Assembly: GCF_000422285.1 (NCBI RefSeq)
Contig: NZ_AULM01000003.1
Location: 62,001 to 126,000 of the forward strand
Length of the DNA: 64,000 nt
Direction of reading: 5' to 3'
Source: Desulfatiglans anilini DSM 4660
GTDB taxonomy: Bacteria > Desulfobacterota > DSM-4660 > Desulfatiglandales > Desulfatiglandaceae
The position numbers and the translations under genes were made by a program. The notes under the pieces are model-generated. The model saw nothing but the letters and a program-made list of their open reading frames with translations, did not search any database and was not told where the DNA came from. Shown here piece after piece: positions 34,259-41,393 of this stretch; position 1 is the stretch's first letter, and each line of letters begins with the position of its first letter.

Positions 34259-36802
34259 TCACGGCAATAACCTGAGTGCACGCAGGATCCTGACAAGGCG
34301 GCGGCCCAACACCTTCTTCTGCGCCTCCAGCTTCGCACTCATCAGCTCCCGTTCCCGTTCAGCCAGTCGAATCCTGGCCTCCATTTCAACGACGCGGTTT
34401 TCGCACTTCGCGAGGCTTTCCTGCAACCTCTGTTTGTCAGTCTCTTCCCTCAATGACGATTTTTCGCTCAAGCTGATCCTTTCCTCTTCCCGGCTCAGCG
34501 CTTCCCGGCACTGCTGCAGATCCTTCTCCAATCCTTTCAACTTCTTACCGAGAGAGGCAATCAGCCGGTCCTTGGCTGTGATCCGCGCAGCACTGTCAGG
34601 ATCCTTTTTCGCCAGCTCTTTCGTCAAACGATCGATTTGCTCGATGCACCCTCTCCGGTCCTTCTCCAAATGCGTAATCTCGGCCTGGAAAATCTCTTCC
34701 GCCTTCGTCTTTCCATCGAGCGCGGCCTCCACTTTCTCCAGCCTATCGTAGAGCGCACTGATCTGCCGCAGTTGAGCGGCGCATTTCTCTTCCAGATCCT
34801 TCACCCTTTTCCCTGTCAGGGTAAGCTGTCTGCCGCGTTCGATTCGATCCGCGTCCAGCCGTCTCACCTCGGCCAGAAGCTGCTCTTCCGTTTCATTCTT
34901 CTCCCTCAGCGCCTGATTCAGCTGGACCGTGTACCCGTCCAGACGGTGGATCTGTTCGAGCCGCTTCGCGTTATCTTCCTCGAGACCCGCCAGTTTCTCC
35001 AGCAATCTTTCAATCTGCCCGCCCCGTTCGAGCCGGTCCGCATCGAGCCGCCTCACCTCGGCCACGAGCCGCCCTTCCGTCTCATTTTTATCCTTCAGGG
35101 CCTGATTCAACTGGACCGTCTGTTCGTCCAGGCGGCGGATCTGCTGAAGACGCTCCCCGCTCTCCTTTTCGACCTCTGCCAGCTTTTGCCGCAGACTCTC
35201 GATCTGTCCGCCCCGAGCTATCCGATCCTTTTGGAGGCGATCCATCTCGGAGAAGAGATTATTCATCTCGGTCTGCTTTCGGGCCAAGTCTTCGGTTAGT
35301 GAAAAGATCTGATGCAAACGCGCTTCGGACTCGGCCTTCAGAGCGTCGTTCTCCTCCTCGAGAAATCGCGTCATACGCTCTGAGCTTTCCAGCCTCAAAG
35401 GGACGCGCAGCCTCTCGACATCCCCGCCGAAGTCCACGTTCCAAACCGCATCCCCCTGCAGCGGACCGCCCCCAGTTGCGCCAGGCGCCGCCGGCGCGCC
35501 TTTTGTCTCACGCTTCCGCCTGGTGCGATCCCTCAGAACAGACTCGTAGAGCTTCAGGTATCTTCCTGCCTGGTGACGCAGGGAGAAATGGTCAACGATG
35601 CCGCGTCTGGCATTTCGGCCCAGGCAGGCCCTCTTCTCCTCGTCCGACAGCGTCTCGATCACAGCGATCGCCATCCCGTTGATATCCCCCGGAGCGACCA
35701 GGAAGCCGTTTTCCCCGCTCCGAATGACATCCGGCATGCCGCCGACGGCAAACGCGACCACCGGTGTGCCGCAGCTCATGGCCTCGAGCATCGTGTTCGG
35801 CAGATTGTCTTCGAGGGAGGACTGCACAAAGACATCGGCGGCTACATAAGCGTTGCGGACCGCCTCCTGCGAAGACAAATACCCGAGCGACATCACTCTC
35901 AAACCGGCCTGTTCCCACTCGGCGGGGGGATACCCGAAGCACAGGAGGCAGATACGGTCCTCCTCGATCCACGCCTCGAAAGACGGATCCCTGCGGCAAT
36001 TCGACAGCACGCGCACCAGTTCGGCAAACCCCTTCCGCTTTTCGGTGCCGTATTCGGCCCCGAAAAGGATCGTGCGGGTATCCGGGTCCAACCCGAGCCG
36101 CTCCTTGGCCTTCGGCCGATAGGAAGGCTTGAAAACGTTCGTTTCGAGGCCGTTAGGGATGACCTCGATCCGGCGCCCTCTGAACAAAAGGCTCCGCCGC
36201 GCGCACTCGGCCATCCAGCGGCTGGGGGTCGCAATCGTCAGATCAGCCCCCTCGAACAATCCCTGCTTGTCCTTCAGCACGGCGGCGGGCAATCCCAGGG
36301 GGTCATCCTGCAGTTGGGGACAATCTCGGCAACCCTCTTCGTAACCCCTGCAGCCGGCGCTGTAATGGCAGCCGCCGCTGAAGGCCTCCTGATCGTGAAG
36401 GGTCCACACGACCGGTTTCCCGGAACGGAAAAGCCGGCACAAGGTGACAGGCGACAAAAAATCGGTGACCCAATGCAGATTCACGATATCCGCCCCCTGG
36501 ATCTCCGGGAGCGCGCCGATATCGACCCCTGGGAAGGGGAAGGAGAAGAGCGTATTGCTGACGGACGTTCTGGATCTTCGGATATAGTGCTCCTGCACGG
36601 CCTCGATCAGCCGGAAATCCTTTTCAAGGCGCGGGGGTCTTTCTCCGGGGTCGGCGCAATGAATAGTCCCTTCCCGGGAATGCTTCCAGCGGACCAGCAT
36701 GCGGCTTTCCACACGGATCCCCAGCAACCCCAGATGCAGCCGATAGGCCGCTCTCGCCGCCCCCCCCATCTGATCGTATGTATTGATATGGGAAACCTTC
36801 AC
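34259..36802 (-). CDS. GT4 glycosyltransferase with C-terminal coiled coil of 63-residue repeats
   Basis: An 847-residue protein. Residues 1-410 are a GT4 enzyme: VSHINTYDQMGGAARAAYRL, VVWTLHDQEAFSGGCHYSAG with nearby CRDCPQ, LFGAEYGTEKRKGF and the nucleotide-binding DNLPNTMLEAMSCGTPVVAF. From about residue 480 to 830 it is continuous heptad sequence. Within it, residues 522-584, 585-647 and 648-710 are three tandem copies of a 63-residue (nine-heptad) module with the pattern RL-ADR--RG-QI---L. Related copies occur in the GT4-like protein at 41394-43778. The start is taken as GTG at 36802, with AGGA upstream. The coil is a probable oligomerisation or spacer element. The gene lies between the GT2 gene and the triple glycosyltransferase. 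Confidence 0.86.
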   Translation of the reverse strand: MKVSHINTYDQMGGAARAAYRLHLGLLGIRVESRMLVRWKHSREGTIHCADPGERPPRLEKDFRLIEAVQEHYIRRSRTSVSNTLFSFPFPGVDIGALPEIQGADIVNLHWVTDFLSPVTLCRLFRSGKPVVWTLHDQEAFSGGCHYSAGCRGYEEGCRDCPQLQDDPLGLPAAVLKDKQGLFEGADLTIATPSRWMAECARRSLLFRGRRIEVIPNGLETNVFKPSYRPKAKERLGLDPDTRTILFGAEYGTEKRKGFAELVRVLSNCRRDPSFEAWIEEDRICLLCFGYPPAEWEQAGLRVMSLGYLSSQEAVRNAYVAADVFVQSSLEDNLPNTMLEAMSCGTPVVAFAVGGMPDVIRSGENGFLVAPGDINGMAIAVIETLSDEEKRACLGRNARRGIVDHFSLRHQAGRYLKLYESVLRDRTRRKRETKGAPAAPGATGGGPLQGDAVWNVDFGGDVERLRVPLRLESSERMTRFLEEENDALKAESEARLHQIFSLTEDLARKQTEMNNLFSEMDRLQKDRIARGGQIESLRQKLAEVEKESGERLQQIRRLDEQTVQLNQALKDKNETEGRLVAEVRRLDADRLERGGQIERLLEKLAGLEEDNAKRLEQIHRLDGYTVQLNQALREKNETEEQLLAEVRRLDADRIERGRQLTLTGKRVKDLEEKCAAQLRQISALYDRLEKVEAALDGKTKAEEIFQAEITHLEKDRRGCIEQIDRLTKELAKKDPDSAARITAKDRLIASLGKKLKGLEKDLQQCREALSREEERISLSEKSSLREETDKQRLQESLAKCENRVVEMEARIRLAERERELMSAKLEAQKKVLGRRLVRILRALRLLP
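34673..35239 (-). repeat. three tandem 189-bp coding repeats
   Basis: Units at 35239-35051, 35050-34862 and 34861-34673 each encode one 63-residue coiled-coil module. The first two are clearly alike at DNA level; the third is more diverged. The unit length equals nine heptads, which preserves coil register. Confidence 0.8.
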
Positions 36803-37000
36803 CGCATTCCTACGCCTCTGTCTGAATCTCCCCCTGCAAAACCGCCCCGCGCCGTCAATCGCCCGCCCCGCAGGCATCAACGCGATGCGCACCCTGTCTC
36901 TCTATGTGCGACTCATCTTTCAGAGGGAACAAACCTGTTACCCGCATCCGCAGAAAGAATTTCTCGAAGGAAAGCGCCCTTCCGTCATCCTCAGACGGCC

Positions 37001-38182
37001 TCATATCCCTGAAAGGTAAGGCCTGGTAAACCGCTGCAGATCCGTCTTCAACACCCCTCGTGCCGCCTGGGCCGCATACGTGTCCCCATACCATTTTCCA
37101 AGGACGCCGGCCGCCAGCTTTTGCAGGGCATCCCAAGCCTCCGCTTCCCTCAGCGGCGGCAGCGATTCCCGCATGGACCGCCAGTGATAGTCCACCTCAG
37201 CCAACGCTTTACCCAAAATCTCCCCTCTTGAAAAGCCGCTCCCGCCCCTCAGCCTCCGCAACCCCCGGAGCAGAAACCTCCGGCAGGTGTTCCGAAAGGA
37301 AAACCGGGCATAGAGATAGGGAAACAGGCCGCCGCTTTCGAGGTGTTTCCCCTGCGACCGGAAATCCCCGCCCATCAACCCCTTCACCCGGGATTCGACG
37401 CCATGGGACACATCGATCAAATCGCTCACCGACAACCCTGAGAAATCGTTGCGCAACTTTCCCAGAATCCTCCCGCAGAACACGCTGTCCACCACATGCC
37501 GTCTGAAGACATAGTCCGCCGGCCGGTCGTGCGAATGCCTCACCACAACATCGGGGTCATAACAGATCCGCTCGCCTGCAAAGAGGATTTCCTTCGCCCA
37601 GGCCATATCCTCGGCATAGGGAACCTCCGGGAACGGGTGGAGCAGAAGGAGTTTTTTCCGGTAGAGCGCGCAGACGTTGTCAAGCCTGGTCACCCGGTAG
37701 GCCTCGTCGAAGGTCATCTCCGCGTAGGCGTCGGGGGAGGCGAGAGACTGAAGCCGCCGATCCGGCCCGAGAAAGCGGTTCAATCCCTCCGTGGTCCAGC
37801 GGGCATAGGGCCCCGCCGAGGCGTGGGCGATCTGCCGCCCATACACTGCCGCAGCCCCTGTTTCCCGCAAGACGCTGCGCAGATGATTGAGCCACAGGTT
37901 CCCCACCGGGATGGCATCCTGGACCATAAAGACAACGTCTTCATAGATCGTGTGCTTCAGAGCCAAGTTGCGCGTCCTCGCATGGTGAAAGGACCGGTTC
38001 GGTATACGGATGACCCGCGCCCCAGCCCGCTCCGCAGCTGCCGGCGTTCCATCCGTGGATCCCGAGTCGACCACCAGGAGATCTACAGGCCCCTCGAAGT
38101 CCTGAGCCCTTATTCCCAGCAGGCTTTCCTCGAAGATCCGCCCCCCGTTCAGGATGGGTATCACGATGCTGATGCCCTGCAT
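37001..38182 (-). CDS. GT2 family glycosyltransferase (rhamnosyltransferase-like)
   Basis: A 393-residue GT2 enzyme with MQGISIVIPILNGGRIFEES, LLVVDSGSTDGTPAAAE, a variant DXD region VVFMVQDAIPVGNLWLNHL and VCALYRKKLLLLHPFPEVPY followed by AEDMAWAKEIL. This layout, with QDA at the metal site and the AEDxxWA block, is typical of rhamnan-type rhamnosyltransferases. The C-terminal 150 residues are basic and probably form a membrane-associated or partner-binding tail. The ATG at 38182 lies just inside the first beta strand; an ORF extension upstream overlaps the sulfotransferase gene and is not expected to be translated. It ends 198 bp before the coiled-coil GT4 gene. Confidence 0.88.
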   Translation of the reverse strand: MQGISIVIPILNGGRIFEESLLGIRAQDFEGPVDLLVVDSGSTDGTPAAAERAGARVIRIPNRSFHHARTRNLALKHTIYEDVVFMVQDAIPVGNLWLNHLRSVLRETGAAAVYGRQIAHASAGPYARWTTEGLNRFLGPDRRLQSLASPDAYAEMTFDEAYRVTRLDNVCALYRKKLLLLHPFPEVPYAEDMAWAKEILFAGERICYDPDVVVRHSHDRPADYVFRRHVVDSVFCGRILGKLRNDFSGLSVSDLIDVSHGVESRVKGLMGGDFRSQGKHLESGGLFPYLYARFSFRNTCRRFLLRGLRRLRGGSGFSRGEILGKALAEVDYHWRSMRESLPPLREAEAWDALQKLAAGVLGKWYGDTYAAQAARGVLKTDLQRFTRPYLSGI

Positions 38183-38198
38183 GTCCAATGGCCCTGGA

Positions 38199-39134
38199 TC
38201 AAGTCTCTTCCCGGAAGCGGACCGGATCCGCCTGCTCTCCATCCTCATGAAACGCCCGCTCGACCCCGCGCCGGAGATGCACCCGGATCCCGGGGGTAAT
38301 AAACGCATCCCTCACGGCGGTGAAATCCGCCCTCAGATCGTCGAGCCGATCCAGGTCTGAATCCGTCAGCCCTCCCTCCCCGGCCGCCTTCTGAAGCAAG
38401 CGATAGCACTCGACCAGCCGGCTCCCGGGATAATCCTGCCCGGCATCGCCCTCGTCCACGCTGTGGTGTCGCATGCCGGGATCGATGAACGCCTCGATCC
38501 GCTCGCTCACCTCCTCGTAAGAGCAAGGCCAGTCGATCCGCAGGGCGCTCGTGAGATCTTCGATGGCTGCAGGCGTATCCCTCAGCAGGCTGTCGAACAG
38601 CATAAAATGCCTTTGGGCATGCCGGCTGTAAAACTCGGCGTACAGCATATGCTGCAGGCAAAGCAGCTGCGCCTGCCGCTCTCCGACGCCCTCCCGCCTG
38701 CACAAGGATCGCACCGCTTCGAACGGGTTCCTCAAAGGGAGGGCAACCACCAGCCGATCCGCCCTCTCTTCGAGGGGCCTGCGCCAGAAGGGGTAAAGGA
38801 CGCACATCCGTGGATCCTTGATGCCAAAGACGCCCTCCCCGGTGAACTCTTCATCGAGAATACGCTCCGCCTCCCTCTTGATCCCGTTCAACGCGGCGTC
38901 CTCCCACCATCCGTCCTGCAGCAGGAAGGCGTCGGCCCAGGTGGCACCGAAGGCATGGAAGATCTTTTCGTTCAGGGCACAGATCCGGTAGTTCTCGAAA
39001 TAGCCTTTGGGATTGCCCTCTGTCGGGGCCATCATGATCTTCCCCAGTTCAAGGCCGAGATGATGAAGGATACCCATCAGCGCCGATGTCCCGCTCCGAT
39101 GCATACCCAGCACCACAATGCACGCTCCAGCCAT
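38199..39134 (-). CDS. sulfotransferase family protein
   Basis: A 311-residue single-domain sulfotransferase with the PAPS-binding loop IVVLGMHRSGTSALMGILHH, then GYFENYRICALNEKIF, FGIKDPRMCVLYPFW and LPLRNPFEAVRSLCRREG. It is closely related to the N-terminal domain of the coiled-coil sulfotransferase at 11233-13173 but lacks any coil. The ATG at 39134 follows GGAAACGGGG; an upstream in-frame ATG at 39239 would place 35 unmatched residues before the fold. It lies directly downstream of the Wzt gene. Sulfation of the glycan before or during export is a reasonable inference. PAPS-forming genes are not in the window. Confidence 0.88.
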   Translation of the reverse strand: MAGACIVVLGMHRSGTSALMGILHHLGLELGKIMMAPTEGNPKGYFENYRICALNEKIFHAFGATWADAFLLQDGWWEDAALNGIKREAERILDEEFTGEGVFGIKDPRMCVLYPFWRRPLEERADRLVVALPLRNPFEAVRSLCRREGVGERQAQLLCLQHMLYAEFYSRHAQRHFMLFDSLLRDTPAAIEDLTSALRIDWPCSYEEVSERIEAFIDPGMRHHSVDEGDAGQDYPGSRLVECYRLLQKAAGEGGLTDSDLDRLDDLRADFTAVRDAFITPGIRVHLRRGVERAFHEDGEQADPVRFREET

Positions 39135-39189
39135 GTGCCCCGTTTCCTTTCCCGATACGACCGATCCAGATGCAAGCGGCTCCGGCCGG

Positions 39190-40548
39190 TCATCCCTTTG
39201 CCGTCTCAAAACACAGATCCGGCTCGATGCAGAAGTCAACGATCCCCGTGGTCAACATCCCCTCCTCCTGCTGCACCCTGATCATCTCGACGTCGACTAT
39301 CCGATGCAGAAAGACCTCGTCTCCTCCCAACACAGCCGTGACACCGGCATTCATGAAATAGACGCCCGGGTGAAGAAGACACCGGAACCGCATCTTCACA
39401 AGCACCACTTTGCCGGCCTCCACACAGGGGCAGGCGTCGAAAAGCGTCGAAGAAGCGGCACCCCCCAGTTCGAGGCCGCTCACGGTCTTGATCATCGAAC
39501 CGAACCGCACATTGAATGCATCCGCATGAAAGGTCACCCGGTAGGTATAGACATATTCCTGTCTGGGCGCCAGTACATTGACGCGTTCGCCGTCCAGGGT
39601 GGTGATGTGCACATCGGCGATCTCCGCGCCCCTGGATTCATAGTAAAGGGTGCTTTTCGGAATCAGATTCGGGTCGTAAAAGGCCTTCATCCCGTCCGAA
39701 TCACCTGCCGCTGCTCCGCCGGTTCGTTCCGGAGGAACGGCCTTCGAGAAGACGCCTTCGGCTCCGATCCTGATTTCGTTTCTCACCGCTTCCACCCTGT
39801 CGGGCGGCGCAAAGATGAGTTTGTGATACTTCGAAACCACGTGCTTGGGCGTCCCCTCGAGAATGAGTTCGCCCTGGTCGAGCAAAAGCGCCCGGTTGCA
39901 TATTTCCACCACGGTCTGGGCCGAGTGGGACACGAAAACAATCGTCTTCCCGGCCTTCCTGAACTCCTGCAAGCGCGCGTGGCACTTCCTCTGAAAGATC
40001 TCGTCCCCCACCGACAGGGCTTCGTCGACGATCAAGATCTGAGGGTCCACGTTGATCGCGACGGAGAAGGCCAGGCGGATGAACATACCGCTCGAATAGG
40101 TTCGCACAGGCTGGTCGAGGAAGTCACCGATATCGGCGAACGCGGCGATGTCATCCAATCGCCGCGTCATCTCGTCACTGCGCAGCCCCAGGATAGCGCC
40201 ATTCAGATAGACGTTCTGCCGCCCCGTGAAATCCGGGTTGAAACCGGCGCCAAGTTCGAGCAGCGCCGACACCCGGCCCGATACGGACACAACCCCGCTC
40301 GATGGCTCGAGGATCCCGCAGATGAGTTGGAGCAGCGTCGATTTACCGCTGCCGTTGCGGCCGACGATCCCGACGGTTTCACCGGCGTAGACGGTGAAAG
40401 AGACATCGCGCAGGGCGTCGAACGGTCGATGATACCGTTTGCGTCGAGGGTGAAAGACCTCCTTTACACGGTCGAGGGGGCTGTTGTAAAGCCTGTAGGT
40501 CTTGGTCAACCCCCTGACGTCGATCACCGGTTGCTTATCCTTGTTCAT
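39190..40548 (-). CDS. wzt: Wzt-like ABC transporter ATP-binding protein with C-terminal glycan-binding domain
   Basis: A 452-residue ATPase of the polysaccharide/O-antigen export (ABCA/TagH) type. Walker A is GRNGSGKST at residues 63-71, the signature is TYSSGMFIRLAFSVAINVDP, Walker B is ILIVDEALSVGDEIFQRKC, and the H-loop is VFVSHS. After residue 235 comes a long extra domain, DVHITTLDGERVNVL to the end, that matches the Wzt C-terminal beta-sandwich. In characterised systems this domain recognises a terminal modification on the finished chain. The ATG at 40548 gives a 22-bp gap after the permease gene; another in-frame ATG at 40587 overlaps it. It pairs with the permease just upstream. Confidence 0.92.
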   Translation of the reverse strand: MNKDKQPVIDVRGLTKTYRLYNSPLDRVKEVFHPRRKRYHRPFDALRDVSFTVYAGETVGIVGRNGSGKSTLLQLICGILEPSSGVVSVSGRVSALLELGAGFNPDFTGRQNVYLNGAILGLRSDEMTRRLDDIAAFADIGDFLDQPVRTYSSGMFIRLAFSVAINVDPQILIVDEALSVGDEIFQRKCHARLQEFRKAGKTIVFVSHSAQTVVEICNRALLLDQGELILEGTPKHVVSKYHKLIFAPPDRVEAVRNEIRIGAEGVFSKAVPPERTGGAAAGDSDGMKAFYDPNLIPKSTLYYESRGAEIADVHITTLDGERVNVLAPRQEYVYTYRVTFHADAFNVRFGSMIKTVSGLELGGAASSTLFDACPCVEAGKVVLVKMRFRCLLHPGVYFMNAGVTAVLGGDEVFLHRIVDVEMIRVQQEEGMLTTGIVDFCIEPDLCFETAKG

Positions 40549-40570
40549 CGGTCGCAGCCCCGCATTGCTT

Positions 40571-41374
40571 CTAAAGGACATCGGCAAAATGGGGTTTCAG
40601 CCGTTTGAACACCAGCGCTCCGAAGACGAAGAGCGATCCGGCAACAGCCCAAAAATAAAGCGTTTCATAAGGCCGCTCCCAAAAAGGGACAAAATAGATA
40701 AAGGAGTCACGATAGCCCTGAACGATATAGAACATCGGATTCAGTTCAAGATATATATGGATCTCGGGGGGCATCATTTCCAAATTCCAGAAGATCGGTG
40801 TCGCCCAGAAACCCACCTGGATGAAAACATTGACCACATGGGATATGTCTCGGATAAAGACATTCAGAGAGGCGCCGATCCACCCGATGCCAAGCGCCAG
40901 CGTCGTCATGGCGAAAAGGTAGTACAGAAACTGCAGGTAATAAAGATTGACAGGCATCCGATGAAACAGAATCAGGAGGATCAGCACACTGAGGAAAATG
41001 GAATGGGTAATCAGGGATGCCACCACCTTGACGATGGGGAGGATCTGCGAGTGCAGGAGGGTCTTCTTGATCAGGTTGGCATTGGATACAACGACCCCGA
41101 CCGAGCCATTCACCATGTCGGCAAACACGAACCACGCGGCCATGCCGCATGTCAGCCATACGACGAACGGGACATTTTCAGCCGGCTGGACCCTGAAACC
41201 CAAACTGAAAATCACCCAAAAAACCACGACGAGGATCACAGGATTGACGAAGGTCCAGATAAAACCCAGCAAGGATCCCATATACTGCCGCGCGATCTCA
41301 CGCTTCGCCATCGACCAGATCATGTTCCGCTGAAGGACTAACAGCCGGATGAAATAGTAAAAACTCTTAAACAT
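40571..41374 (-). CDS. wzm: Wzm-like ABC-2 polysaccharide export permease
   Basis: A 267-residue ABC-2 type permease with six membrane helices. It has the family features FYYFIRLLVLQRNMIWSMAK, REIARQYMGSLLGFIWTFVN (the coupling region before helix 1) and LFYIVQGYRDSFIYF-like sequence near residue 210. Length and hydrophobicity match Wzm, KpsM and TagG. With the ATPase downstream it would export the finished lipid-linked polysaccharide across the inner membrane. The ATG follows CAGGGATAC. It is 19 bp after the coiled-coil GT4-like gene. The presence of this pair shows that at least one polymer of this locus uses the ABC-transporter-dependent route. Confidence 0.93.
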   Translation of the reverse strand: MFKSFYYFIRLLVLQRNMIWSMAKREIARQYMGSLLGFIWTFVNPVILVVVFWVIFSLGFRVQPAENVPFVVWLTCGMAAWFVFADMVNGSVGVVVSNANLIKKTLLHSQILPIVKVVASLITHSIFLSVLILLILFHRMPVNLYYLQFLYYLFAMTTLALGIGWIGASLNVFIRDISHVVNVFIQVGFWATPIFWNLEMMPPEIHIYLELNPMFYIVQGYRDSFIYFVPFWERPYETLYFWAVAGSLFVFGALVFKRLKPHFADVL

Positions 41375-41393
41375 GTATCCCTGTAACCAGAGG

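Noticed and set aside
35573-37012. A 479-codon plus-strand frame opposite the GT4 coiled-coil gene
   Set aside because: Same reason: antisense, no recognisable fold, GC-driven open frame.
39118-40608. A 496-codon plus-strand frame opposite wzt
   Set aside because: It is an antisense shadow of wzt; the wzt Walker motifs leave no doubt about the coding strand.
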